NCBI RefSeq assembly: GCF_000150955.2
Contig: NC_011674.1
Location: 806,001 to 870,000 of the forward strand
Source of the DNA: Phaeodactylum tricornutum CCAP 1055/1
Taxonomy: Eukaryota > Bacillariophyta > Bacillariophyceae > Surirellales > Neidiaceae
Direction: 5' to 3'
DNA: 64,000 nucleotides
Every line of letters begins with the position of its first letter. Within the stretch, counting starts at the first letter, position 1. The notes beneath the pieces are model-generated. The model worked only from the letters and a program-made list of their open reading frames with translations. It did not search any database and was not told the DNA's origin. The position numbers and the translations under genes were made by a program. Below, in pieces: positions 1 to 10,387 of this stretch.

Positions 1-549
1 GTCAGTAACAAGGAAAACCAAGGACTGGCAAGGAAAGGATGTCGTGCGAGTGGTAATTTTGACCGCCGACACGAAAGGGTCCAAAAAGGGGATGGGACTG
101 TGAAATCGAATTCCGTTACTTTTTCGCCTAATTTGGACAGGTGCTCCCATCGAGGCTGCAAACGGAGCTTCGGGAAGATAAAAGCCTGGGTACACTTACT
201 GGATCTGAAAAGGGTACCGGGTTTACAACGGCAGCGGTTGCCATGGTCCAAGAGTTTCGACGTTGGCAGAGTAGCAAGTTAGACTGCGAGTACACTGTGT
301 GTACATGCGTCGGATAGGATTTGCGACGAAGGCGGTGGAAGGCTTGATTCGGAGTCGGGCGGGTCAAACCCTAGTTTGATATAGGGTACCAACACCGAAG
401 AAACACACCGAAAAAAATCAACTTGCCCTCTTGGAATAGGGAACTCAGAATCTCGATACCGTTCGATACTCCCAAGACGAAGACCGCTTATTTCCCATTC
501 ATGTCAAAATTCCATTGACAGAGTAAAAGCCCAAACCAAGTCTCCTTCT
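1..549. other. Intergenic or upstream region, no gene seen
   Basis: Only short open frames without family resemblance are present, most of them starting at GTG or TTG. The last part is presumably the 5' leader and promoter of the zinc-finger gene starting at 550. No repeat or RNA gene was recognised. Confidence 0.5.
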
Positions 550-1533
550 ATGGCTATTGCAATCACGATGGAACAAATACCTAAGGTGGTTCCAGTGATT
601 AAAGTCATTCGAGTGGAAAACGCTACTTCTCGCAAACACCCTCGTCCGGACGAGAACGGTGAGCCTTTCTCCACTGAGAATAAACAACGGTATCCGCATC
701 GGACACAGCAGCGGCACAACGCACGATCGCGTCGGAGAGGAGCCTCTAACAACAAGAGCAACCAAAAGGATCGCGGTGAAAACAAGAGGAAGCCGTTGGA
801 CTCGTCTATTGATGCACCGAGCTGTTCAGTTTGTCGACAAGTCGATCATCCCAAGTACAAGTGTCCCAAATGTCGCGCAACGTATTGCTCAATTTTGTGT
901 TGTCGCAGACACAAAGATGGTCTGTGTGAAGCAACGAAAGCAACCATCATCGAGACACCGAACAGTAAAACTTTAGCAACCACGGGTGTAACGAGCAAAT
1001 ACTTGACGAACGACAATGTGCCAATGCCGTTGCTCTCGGCTACAGCATCATCTGCATCACAACGACGTAAGGACGAGGACGATCTCGACGAAGGTTGGAA
1101 GATCGACAGTACCATGACTCATGCTATGCAAAGCTCTCTCTGGCTCCGGCAGGAACTGCAAGATTCCGGTCTTCGTGCTTTGATCACTAGAATTGTAAAT
1201 TCATCGAATACATTGGATCGAGACTTGCACACGGCCCAAGAGCGCGCTTTGCAACAGGCAAAGGACGACCATCCTATGTTCCAACGCTTCATCGACAAGT
1301 TGCTCGTGTTGTCGGGAGTATTGGAACGTCAACGGGAAGATTCCGAAACAACCTTGGAAACGTGGCTGCAACAAAATAACGATGGCCAACATCCGCTGGT
1401 TTTAAAAGCTCTGCCGCGACGGATACGACACGAGACGACCAGCAGTGAGAAAAGTTCGACTGTTGACGATTCCAGTGACGGTACTACATCTGAAAGTTCA
1501 GACACATCCGATGGGGATGAAAGTGTCGCTTGA
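550..1533 (+). CDS. HIT-type zinc finger protein, ZNHIT3-like
   Basis: A 327-residue intronless protein. Residues about 92-126 form a zf-HIT finger with the pattern CSVC, YKCPKC, YCSILCCRRHK and a last Cys. The N-terminal 90 residues are basic and probably disordered. The region around residues 195-280 (SLWLRQELQDSGLRALI, then HPMFQRFIDKLL) matches the C-terminal helices of ZNHIT3/Hit1, which bind NUFIP/Rsa1. ZNHIT3 proteins are known to assist box C/D snoRNP assembly in the nucleus, and that role is inferred here. The tail is rich in Ser and acidic residues. The start is the first ATG after the upstream region. Another zf-HIT member such as Bcd1 is less likely because of the C-terminal match. 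Confidence 0.82.
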   Translation: MAIAITMEQIPKVVPVIKVIRVENATSRKHPRPDENGEPFSTENKQRYPHRTQQRHNARSRRRGASNNKSNQKDRGENKRKPLDSSIDAPSCSVCRQVDHPKYKCPKCRATYCSILCCRRHKDGLCEATKATIIETPNSKTLATTGVTSKYLTNDNVPMPLLSATASSASQRRKDEDDLDEGWKIDSTMTHAMQSSLWLRQELQDSGLRALITRIVNSSNTLDRDLHTAQERALQQAKDDHPMFQRFIDKLLVLSGVLERQREDSETTLETWLQQNNDGQHPLVLKALPRRIRHETTSSEKSSTVDDSSDGTTSESSDTSDGDESVA

Positions 1534-1702
1534 CCATCAATGATACATATATTCAATACCGCAGTTTGTTGAGCAAACACAACTCGTTCATAAAGTGATA
1601 TTGAAAAAAGTTACATTCCCCTGTATAAATTTATGTGTCTCAGTGGTGAGGATGACCGTACGATGGTGGTCCGTAGCGAGCTGTCACAAGCTGTCGGAAT
1701 TA

Positions 1703-3192
1703 TTAACTTGCCACAACGTTCGGTTCGAGTGTGGTTTCCCCCGGAACAATCGCTTCATCAGTGCCGCTTCGTGGTAAATACTGCAACTGGCGATAGCTTC
1801 CCAGTTTATACCTACGCAAATGGGCGTCAGCACAGCGTTGCGCTTGTTCAGTAGTGATCTCGAGATCCAGACTTGATTTATGCTCGCATACGAATTTCAT
1901 ATGCGCTGCTACCATCTGCAGCTGTCCTAGGATCTGTACCGGCGTTGGTAGCTGAATAAACATGACACTCTTGGGTGTCGCCCCTAATTGCTCAGCAACA
2001 ATACGGACAGCTGTTCGTTCTTCCATCGAGTCCCCGAACGAAATGATTTCCCTTTCACCCAAAAAGGAAAGATTCGTATTTATGCATTTTTTCTCCTCTT
2101 CATCCATACTTGGCTTTTCTTCTTCCGAGTCCGTGGAGGAAACGTCGGTCGATTCCATACTTCCATTCATAGCAGAGTCGTCGGATGCGCTCATCGACTC
2201 GTAGAGCTCATTGACTTCGTGCGCAAAGGCCGCTGCTTTCCAACACAAGGGCTGGCCCGGATAAAAACGCTCGTACAAGGTACGCGCCGAAACGATACGG
2301 TAGCCTTCCAGGACTGGGAGCAGTCGCGGAAGATATCGTTCGCATGAGTATTTCACCCATCCTTCATCGGAATTAGTGATTAGAATTACCTAGTGAAAAT
2401 CGTGGCGGGAAATGAACAAACACATGGTGAGAAAATATTTAGAATGACATTTTGAATATCGGCAAGACAAAAAATTTGATCGACCGGCAAGCGCGACCGT
2501 TGCGAACCGAACAACTTAACGCGAAAAATTAGGCTTTGATCGTTCACAGCATTTAGCGGATTGGATTCTCTAATTGACCGAAATAGCGCGCGCAAACAAA
2601 ACGCATGCGAAAGCCACTTAACCGTTTTCAAACGGTAATCCGGTCGTTTTGAAATCCAAAAAAGACGCGTGACAATGGAGATTGCCGTGAAAGACATCCA
2701 AGGTATAGCGCCGTAGACGAAAGACAAGCGGTAGGGTCGATTTTTGCTTACCTCTCCGTATTTGGAAGCTTCACGTAGCACTCGTTCCGTAAGGCGAGTA
2801 ATTTCTTCGAATAGTCTTTGGAACTGAAGGGTTCGTCGCCACGAAAACAGATAAACAAATGTGTGAGTGTGGAATCCTCCGTGTTCACTCAATACAGTTA
2901 AAGTGATTTACACGCAGCGTTGTTGCACCGCAATAGACTTTGTTCGAGCTCTCGCTAAGATTGCACTTTCTAGCTGTATCACCCTAAGTTTCCGTATTAA
3001 GCTCGTGCAGCCTGGCCACTCCAGTCCAGCACGCAACGCGTGTGCAATCGATTGACAACTTACATTTCTCGGCAGCTTCTCCATTCGCTCTATTTTATAT
3101 CGATCCACAAAGCTAGACGGGCAGATGGTGTCATCCCAATCAAAGATTATGGCCTTATGCGTAGCAACAGCATCAAAGCTCATGATGGACAT
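1703..3192 (-). CDS. HAD-like hydrolase-fold protein, stramenopile type
   Basis: Three exons fit: 3192-3064, 2823-2752 and 2389-1703. The introns (240 and 362 bases) start with gtaagt and gtaagc, and all junctions are in phase 0, giving 295 residues. Exon 1 holds the HAD motif I, FDWDDT, with both catalytic Asp. Exons 2 and 3 join as YGE-VILITNSDEGWV, which supplies the motif II region (TNS). Exon 3 carries a motif IV-like ISFGDSMEE. An acidic Ser-rich insertion lies between motifs III and IV. I recall similar FDWDDT proteins in oomycetes and other protists, but no substrate is known to me. A phosphatase is possible; the exact function is unassigned. The gene is divergent from the small open frame and the CRT-like gene to its right. 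Confidence 0.75.
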
Positions 3193-3366
3193 TCAAAGAA
3201 CAGCACGAACAGAATAGCGTGCATACATCGAATTTATGAAAGTTGGAACGACGCCAGTGGGTGTTTCGCCTCCGCAAAAAAAGGAAGGCGAAAACGGCGT
3301 GTATTTTTACCGCGCAAAATTGTCCCCTAAGGTTCCTAAGCTACTGGCGTCTCAGTATACTATATC

Positions 3367-3582
3367 ATGTTCTCCGATAGAACATCCAATATAAACATAC
3401 AAAGAATTTTTCTTTGGGGCATATGTCTCCTGACTCATGCCTTTGTCGATGCCTTCTCAATAGTCCTAAACAAGGTCTCGAATGCAAAGTGCGAAGCCAC
3501 AAAACTTTTCGCGTCGTCTATACTGGTGTACGGGGGAGCAACCCACGTGCTTGCCAAAAAATTTGAATCAGGAAAGAAGTAG
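3367..3582 (+). CDS. Small open frame with a possible signal peptide, doubtful
   Basis: ATG-initiated, 71 residues. Residues about 14-30 are hydrophobic and end in VDAF, which resembles the cleavage site of diatom plastid pre-sequences. It lies about 200 bases before the CRT-like gene on the same strand, so it might be a targeting exon of that gene, but I found no splice pair that keeps the frame cleanly. An antisense open frame covers the same DNA. Treat it as a candidate only. Confidence 0.2.
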   Translation: MFSDRTSNINIQRIFLWGICLLTHAFVDAFSIVLNKVSNAKCEATKLFASSILVYGGATHVLAKKFESGKK

Positions 3583-3782
3583 CCCCGCCCCGCAACTGAC
3601 AATCGTAGTTCAGCTACCAACTTGTGATAGTAAAAGAATTTGGTGACATTCTGACTGACTGTGAATCCTGAATCGAAAAGTTCTCATCGCAATCAACAAT
3701 GGACGAAATGTTGGAGCCGATGCTGTTCCCGCAAAGTTCGAACTAGGAATATCACTGCAACTTCAACCTTTCCTGGGTCACC

Positions 3783-5618
3783 ATGGAGGAGCCTAGAGGA
3801 AACCTTCACGTTCAGCTGGGAGAAACACTGGGGTCCACTCATCCAACATCTGGGCGTGCTCTTTGGGAAGATAACACTGTATCTGAGGGGATTTCACCAG
3901 CGTTGGAACACGATTTGCCCACACATCCCGTACATGATGGCTTGGAATATGAAGTTCTAGTTGGTGCGAGCAGTGTTGTTACATCGCCGCTGACGCCGGT
4001 GCCGCCGCTCGCAACCGCATTAAATCGCGACAAAGATTCTTACGGATGTGGGCAAACGAGCGATTGGAAGCTCATACTCAGCTTCATCTGCTTGGTCATT
4101 TCGGGTTCTGCAAACGTCGTAATGACCAAACTTCAAGCGATTCCAATGTAAGTCGTAGGTAGATAACAGTGGTCTTGTTCCAACTGGAAAGGCCTAGATT
4201 TTCTTCTCGGCGAGCATCGGCTTATCCCATTGTCTGTTGCCTTGAACACACGCAGGTTTAACTATCCCATTTTTCTCAACCTCTGGATAAACATCATGTA
4301 CATTCCCATTTGTTTTGCTTACATTTTACCTGTATCACGTTTTGGTTGGTTCCGTGATGCTATACCCTTGGAACACACCAAGATGTCTAAGAAACCGTTT
4401 GTAATAATGGGAGCGCTGGATTGCTTCGCGTATAGCATGCAAATATTCGCTTCCGTCTATTTACCAGGACCTCTATTGGTACTCTTACCCCAGGCTGCAA
4501 TTCCGATTAGTATGGTCCTGTCCCGCTACGTCCTCCAAGAACGTTTTCACCGTTGGCAGTACCTTGGTGCAGCGATTGTGTTAGCGGGTATCGCAATTGT
4601 GCTGGAACCAGTTTTGAGACACCGTCACGCTCCCGACTTTTATTGTGAAGCCGTCGATGTTGATCATGATTGTACTATTTGTAAGGTGGAGCTGACACAG
4701 GAAACTTGCTTATCACACCGTCGTAGCGATGTACGGGACGTTTGGAAAACCGCATTTTATATAAATGGTAGCCATACGCAGATCGACGCTCTCTGTCAGT
4801 GGTTGCCTTCGGCTGAAGCCGAGCGCGAGGAAGAGTTTCTCACGGTAGGGTGGAGTTTGGTCATAATTGCTTCCTGCATTCCCATGGCCCTGTCGACAAT
4901 TTATAAACAAATTGCACTGTCGCCGAGCGATAACAATATGACACAGGAGGCCAAAGTACTGGACCCCATTTTCATGAATGGATGGATTGCGGTGTTCCAG
5001 CTCCTCTTTTCTATTGTTGTGTCTGTGCCTGCTGGGATGGTGTCTTCTCCATCCATTGCACCCTGGGATGTGCCGCGAAATCTATGGGATGGTTTTCGCT
5101 GTTACGATGGTCACGGCACGATCGAAACGGGATGCCACGTGGATGATGCATGCTCGAACAACGCAGCGTTTTTCGTTAATCTGGCGTTGATCGCCAACCT
5201 TACCTTCACATTCTTCACGATGTACATTCTCAAGTACGGGTCTACCGCACTACTGTTCTTGGCCCTAACCGTCATGGTACCGAGTAAGTGACAGTAGCTG
5301 CTGACCTCTCACGCTACTCGTCTTTAAATACGAGCAAGCAACTCTCTCACACTTCAATTTGAAACTCTCGGGATGTTAGTTGGAAACCTGGCCTTTTCGT
5401 TACCATTCATGCCACAAACGACAACCTTGCACGTTTCGGATATCTTGGGCTTGGCCATCATTTTGTGCGGTCTCGTGCTTTACCGTATCTACGAGCTTCC
5501 CGGAAGCTGTGACGACGACCTTTTGCACCGGGACGGTGATCCCAACAGTAACCATGGTTCGAACGATAGTACCTCTACGTTGAGAGAACCTTTGCTTGTA
5601 CAAACGGGTGAGGTTTAG
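3783..5618 (+). CDS. Chloroquine-resistance-transporter-like (CRT/CLT family) membrane transporter
   Basis: Three exons fit (3783-4147, 4256-5283, 5380-5618), giving 543 residues. The introns are 108 and 96 bases with gtaagt/gtaagtg donors. The joins read LQAIPM-FNYPIF and LTVMVP-IGNLAF, both phase-consistent. About ten hydrophobic segments begin at DWKLILSFICLVISG. The segment with PGPLLVLLPQAAIPISMVLSRYVL, then a helix with AAIVLAGIAIVLEP, matches the paired drug/metabolite-transporter repeats of PfCRT and plant CLT proteins. A Cys-rich loop in the middle resembles the CRT lumenal loop. CRT moves peptides or drugs across the Plasmodium food vacuole; plant CLTs move thiols across the plastid envelope. 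Substrate and membrane here are unknown. No transit peptide is visible from this start; a 5' exon may be missing. Confidence 0.83.
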
Positions 5619-6034
5619 TAAGCCTCCATTTTTGAGAATAAAGACGGGACCTAATAACCTACGAATGATTTTAGCGAGCCAATACTTTTCGGAAATGAGT
5701 CGTGTGTTAGTGTTATGGTTATTGTATTGTAGGGTGGTAGAGAGGGGAAAATGTCTATGAGGGATGTGGGGTACGAATTGAATGTGAGGCGAAGGGAGCA
5801 CAAGATGCTAAAAGTGATGGACGTGCATGTAGAATGATTCGCAGTGGTGCGAGAAACACAAAACCCGAAAACATTGGGGACGGAAGATAATAACAGAATG
5901 GACAAGTTGTGGTGCATTTGCTCAGACTGCAGCATGAAATGATGCGCGGCTGACAAAAGGATGTGTTGCGATACCTTTGGACAGACTGCAGCATGAATTG
6001 GCTGATGTACGGATGACATAAGGGTGCGTTCATC
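5619..6034. other. Convergent intergenic region
   Basis: This is the 3' space between the CRT-like gene and the bZIP gene. A motif resembling cagactgcagcatgaa occurs twice, near 5925-5938 and 5983-5997. No gene is supported. Confidence 0.45.
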
Positions 6035-7108
6035 TCACCAACCCACAGGGGCTGCAAGAGAAGTCGTGGTAGTAATGGATCGCGGTACTTGATAACGCTG
6101 GCGTTTGACAGGCCGATCGCTGTCGCCTTTGTGACATCTACGCTGCCGGTGATGATGGCTGCTATCAGAGGTACTTGTATCGGAGGCCGCCGAAATACTG
6201 CACATCTGTGGAACCTTTCTTTCTGCTTCACGCTGTTGTCTTTCAAACGAACCAGCAACATCCAGCAGGGTCTGGAGCTGATTGAAGGCGACTTCCTTTG
6301 TGGATGGCTTGCTTGGAAGTTGGCTCGGACTCAAGCTCACGCTGACCATATCTTGAGGAGGAGCACACGATGCTAAAGTTGGGGTCGATAGGACCGAGTC
6401 AATTCTATCCACGACGTGTGTCGAAGTAGTGGTAGACTCCGACTTGAAATCGGAATCCAGTCCCCCCAAATGCACCCTCAGCAGATGGTTTTCCTCTTCG
6501 AGAATCCGACACATTTCGGCCATTTCTTCCGTAAAGATCCGCTTGCGATCCCTGGTGCGTTTGGCGTGCATTCGGTTCCGTTCCCGTCGAATTTGATCGA
6601 GTTCTTCCGGAGTACACTTGGATCTGTCCTTGCCCAAGAGATCGTAGTCAATACCGTCATCCGGCACTTGCTGTTCATCACCAGACACATCGGATGTAGA
6701 AGCAACCTCTTCGCCGCCACCGTCGGACATCGATTGGGGGCTAGCCGCTACCACTGGCACTGCGACCTTGATTTTCTTGGAAGCATGCTGACCAGGGAGA
6801 ATGAGCGCCGGCAGTTCGGGAATCTTGGAGGGGTCGGGTATTTCTTCGACAGAGCGGTACATCAGCGCTTCCACACGCGGGTCTTCGTTCGGAGACTGTG
6901 ATTGTCCTTTTGAAAAGAGCCCCACCAGAATGTTCGCCGTGTTCTTTTCGTTAATGATCTGTTTTAAACGAATTTGCTCATGCTTGAGATCCGTAGCTCG
7001 ACCCTCCAAGCTCTGCATTTGTTCCTTTTTGCGTTGGCGGGTCTTTCGAGCGTGGATGCGATTGCGTTCGCGACTAGCCAGGGTAGTGCGATAATTTCGA
7101 TTGGTCAT
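6035..7108 (-). CDS. bZIP transcription factor with two bZIP domains
   Basis: An intronless 357-residue protein if started at the ATG at 7108; the frame stays open further upstream without an ATG. bZIP domain 1 covers about residues 12-60, with basic region RERNRIHARKTRQRKK (canonical N-x7-R) followed by Leu at heptad spacing. bZIP domain 2 covers about residues 173-215, with RRERNRMHAKRTRDRKR, again N-x7-R, and a short amphipathic helix. An acidic linker separates them, and the C-terminus is Ser/Thr- and His-rich. Members bind DNA as dimers in the nucleus. Double-bZIP proteins have been described in diatoms as far as I recall. No PAS/LOV domain is visible, so it is not an aureochrome. Target genes are unknown. 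The 5' end could include spliced exons from the candidate at 7662-8163. Confidence 0.88.
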   Translation of the reverse strand: MTNRNYRTTLASRERNRIHARKTRQRKKEQMQSLEGRATDLKHEQIRLKQIINEKNTANILVGLFSKGQSQSPNEDPRVEALMYRSVEEIPDPSKIPELPALILPGQHASKKIKVAVPVVAASPQSMSDGGGEEVASTSDVSGDEQQVPDDGIDYDLLGKDRSKCTPEELDQIRRERNRMHAKRTRDRKRIFTEEMAEMCRILEEENHLLRVHLGGLDSDFKSESTTTSTHVVDRIDSVLSTPTLASCAPPQDMVSVSLSPSQLPSKPSTKEVAFNQLQTLLDVAGSFERQQREAERKVPQMCSISAASDTSTSDSSHHHRQRRCHKGDSDRPVKRQRYQVPRSITTTTSLAAPVGW

Positions 7109-7661
7109 GGCGACGAAGCAGAAAGGAAGAAAACACACAGTACGTGAGAGGCGTTGGTTCTGTTGGAATGGCAGGTGCGGAACACCGCGATTTGCAAAGC
7201 AACGAGCAAGAAGAGAGGCGACTTCGGCCAGCCTTCAACTTGCTGCTGGTGAGCCGAAGCCTTTTTTCTAGTTGAGCATGGACTGCGTGTCAAAACGCAA
7301 CGAGAAAGGAAGAAAACACCAACTGGCGGCTGGCAAGAGAACATCGAACCAATGCAAACGCGGAAACACATGACGCGCTGAAATCAAGCGATTTGATTGG
7401 CTTGTTGATACAAAGAGAGAGACAGTGCCGTATTCCATAATTGAACCGAACCATACGACAGTGACATCATTGCCAGAAGGTTCCAATGTCACAGCAGACT
7501 AGCAATGCCTGCCATGTCGGCAACCAACAGCTGCACCAACGACACGGAGCTTGCAGATCACGACAAACGAGTGTCACACACGATGGTGCAAAGCGTCCGG
7601 AATGACCAACAGCTCTCTTCCTGATGGACGATTTCACGAACCCGATATGCGAACGAAATGC

Positions 7662-8163
7662 TTACCTTCTTTGTACCCGGTCGTCGGTGTCTGCCTTCTT
7701 TGGCAGCCATTTTGGCGACGAGGAGACTGATTCTGTAGAAGCAGCTGTAACAATATTAGGATCGGCAGTAGTTGTCATGACTGGTCTAGACCCGGAACTA
7801 GACTTCGTAGACGACCGGCTGGAGTCCGATCCTGAAACGAACGACTGCACAAGAAGTTCGTATCCGTGAGCAATAGGAGTACATATACATGCATACGTAG
7901 TGTGCGACGAAATTGAATATCCTGTGAGTTTAGAACTCCATCATAGCGTTGCCGGGGTCGGATGGAACACGTACCTGTTCTGCAGTAGGCTTTCTACGTG
8001 AAATTTGTTGGGGGACATCGACCAGCACAGAATTTGGACCTTTCTCGGGCAGAGGCGAGTGGACGAGTTGCACAGTCGAATAAGTCTCGTGGGAATCTTT
8101 CATTTGTAACAGTCGAAGCTGTGGGGTGCTATCCACTGCCACTGAAGCGGCTGGAAATCGCAT
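7662..8163 (-). CDS. Candidate two-exon gene or 5' exons of the bZIP gene, unknown
   Basis: A possible model has exon 8163-7975, an intron with a gtacgt donor and tgcag acceptor (130 bases), and exon 7844-7662, giving 123 residues in phase 0. The product is Ser/Thr-rich and ends in KKADTDDRVQRR. Another consensus donor (gtaagc) overlaps its stop codon, so the transcript could continue toward the bZIP gene about 550 bases downstream on the same strand. There is no recognisable domain. An open frame on the opposite strand (7624-7869) competes with it. Confidence 0.25.
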
Positions 8164-8967
8164 GGTGAACGAAAACGAGAAGAATAAAATTTGCACACAA
8201 ATGGCTGGGGGTGTGTTTGGTTTGCCGCAACCTCGTTTGGTCAGGAATTGGTACAATCCTTCATTACCACGCGGTGACACAGAGTAGCTCACGACTCGTG
8301 AAAGCGGTTATGACGAAGTTTCTTCCGCAGCTGCTTTCGAGAATTTATTATCTACGAGTCACCATCAATTCGGTGTCAATGATGGTTTGAGTGCTTCTGA
8401 AGACATGAAGCAATTGAAATAGATACAGGAACGACACAGAAACAAGAAAGTATTCCTGTCAGCAAAAAGTCCAATGTTCCAGTTTATCCAAGCTGCAAAA
8501 GAATGCTTCTCGGAAGTAATCCCACTGACGTACGGAAGCACGGGCAGTTGACACTTTCAAGCATTTTATCCTCAGGTCATCCAATGAGATGTTATCGAGC
8601 TGCGAATAGATTTGTCGCGACTCGTGCATCTCGAAAAATAGGTTTCTAATTACTGGTAGAGAGAGACTTTTGCCGACTCACCAAAATGGGCATCCTCGGA
8701 AACGTAGACAGACCGCAGCATACTCTAGAGACACAAACGGACACGAGTCCAGAAAACAACTTCCCTCGCGAAGGAGTAAAAGCAAATTGCGTCTTGGAAG
8801 ATACATTGCAGCAAGCATTTGTGCTTGCGTTACCACTTATTCCACTGTTTCCTTCGGATTCCAAAGCGAACGTCGACGATATTGGATTCTGCCCGCACGC
8901 CCTGCCCTCTGTGTAAATTATGCGTTCGCTAGTTCCGTGTTGAGTTTACGGCTCATCATTCGTACTG
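8164..8967. other. Intergenic region before the sulfotransferase-like gene
   Basis: A 76-codon ATG frame lies at 8686-8916 on the plus strand, with an overlapping antisense frame. Neither has a recognisable domain. The rest is probably promoter and leader sequence. Confidence 0.4.
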
Positions 8968-9936
8968 ATGCTGCTCCCTCGGTTATCCAGATGTCTATGG
9001 TCTGTTCGCGCTTCTCCAGTCTTCGTTCTTTTTATCCTTCTGACTTTGTGGACTTTTGTATTCCGCGCTGTGCTTCCTTTGGTGGGAGACATCGATACAG
9101 TCATTCCAGGCACTACCGATCGTATAAATTCCAGAACACCAGCACAAAGAAACGCAACATTGGTACTCAAACTACCAACACCAATTATTGTCGTTGGATA
9201 TCCGAAAAGTGGAACTACCTCCGTGTGGGATTTCTTCTCGTGTTCTGGATTACGAACTCAGCACTATTGTTGCTGTGGTGACACCCACGACCATCCACCT
9301 TGCTCATCCAATTCGATGGCCCATTGCATACTGAAAAACATTGCAGCAAGGAAGGAGAATGTTTTGGAAGGGTGCGGCGACTATGACGTGTACGCTCAAA
9401 TAGATGGGGAGAGACCAACTTTTGACCGCGGCGACAAAATACGAGGCTTGCTACTAGAAAATGGGACTATCGACGAATGGGACCAGCGTACTGTTGAAGG
9501 ACGCAACGAGCTTTTCAAACATTTTTTGCCGCAGCACTTTCATCTGCCGATCTTGCACCGATCTGCACCGAATGCTACCTACATACTACCACTGCGGGAT
9601 CCTATTGTCTGGGCCAACTCTGTGTTTGACTGGTTTCATATGAGAGGTAGAGTGGTCAATGAATATCGATTATTCAATTCTTCACTAGAGCGACCGGGAA
9701 AGAACGGGGCCAGAGCCTTTTTAGCTCGAATCTACATTGAGCACACGGACTCCATCAAACGATTTGTGCAACTCCATCCGTCGCACGCCCTCGTGGAGTT
9801 TAACATTACTGATCCCAATGCTGGGCAAATCTTGGCAGATGCGTTCGGTTTAGGAGAAGGATGTTGGAGACACCGCAATAAAGTTGGGGAAAGAGCGAAC
9901 AGGCTAAAGTCGAGGTCAATCTCGAATTGGTTGTAG
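8968..9936 (+). CDS. Sulfotransferase-like type II membrane protein
   Basis: A 322-residue intronless protein. One hydrophobic segment at residues about 16-37 suggests a Golgi type II anchor with a lumenal catalytic domain. Residues 72-85 (PIIVVGYPKSGTTS) match the 5'-phosphosulfate-binding loop of P-loop sulfotransferases. LPLRDPIVWANSVFDW at about 207-222 matches the 3'-phosphate-binding region (R, DP, S). Cys-rich and His-rich residues around 100-120 may form disulfides, and there are several N-x-S/T glycosylation sites. Family members transfer sulfate from PAPS to sugars or proteins. Substrate is unknown; sulfated polysaccharide or cell-wall material is one guess. Related in type to the gene at 56187 but clearly different in sequence. 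Confidence 0.8.
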   Translation: MLLPRLSRCLWSVRASPVFVLFILLTLWTFVFRAVLPLVGDIDTVIPGTTDRINSRTPAQRNATLVLKLPTPIIVVGYPKSGTTSVWDFFSCSGLRTQHYCCCGDTHDHPPCSSNSMAHCILKNIAARKENVLEGCGDYDVYAQIDGERPTFDRGDKIRGLLLENGTIDEWDQRTVEGRNELFKHFLPQHFHLPILHRSAPNATYILPLRDPIVWANSVFDWFHMRGRVVNEYRLFNSSLERPGKNGARAFLARIYIEHTDSIKRFVQLHPSHALVEFNITDPNAGQILADAFGLGEGCWRHRNKVGERANRLKSRSISNWL

Positions 9937-10387
9937 TTGACTTGTGGCGATGGATGTCAGGCTTCGATTCGATTGGACGTGAGGTACCAAGTTTTCGTTT
10001 CGATAAATGCGTGCATTCGATAAAGGTTCTCACGGCTACTTGCCTGGTCATCTATCATCGCGAGTAGTTTCGATTGTGTCTTCAACTTCCTTTGTTGCGA
10101 TTCCGGATCACGTGTCATGGTCATTCGCATTTACTTTGTCCAATGAAAAGAGAAACTTTGAATTTTGCGACATAATGATGCGTATAGATATATTTATGTC
10201 CAACGGATTTCAATTCCAGCTGATAAAGTTACTTAGGGAATCATTGGGAATGAGCGACCCAATAGCATGACAAACGAGGCTCTTGACAGTGCGTAGAAAT
10301 TGGATTTGAGCATTGCCTATATTTGGTGACTGTTGTGAGGGAAATGTTTGGACAAAGAGTCAATAAAACCTCAACGACGTAGATTGC
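9937..10387. other. Intergenic region
   Basis: AT-richer spacer between two plus-strand genes. A short open frame at 10007-10270 has no recognisable domain. Nothing else is seen. Confidence 0.45.
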
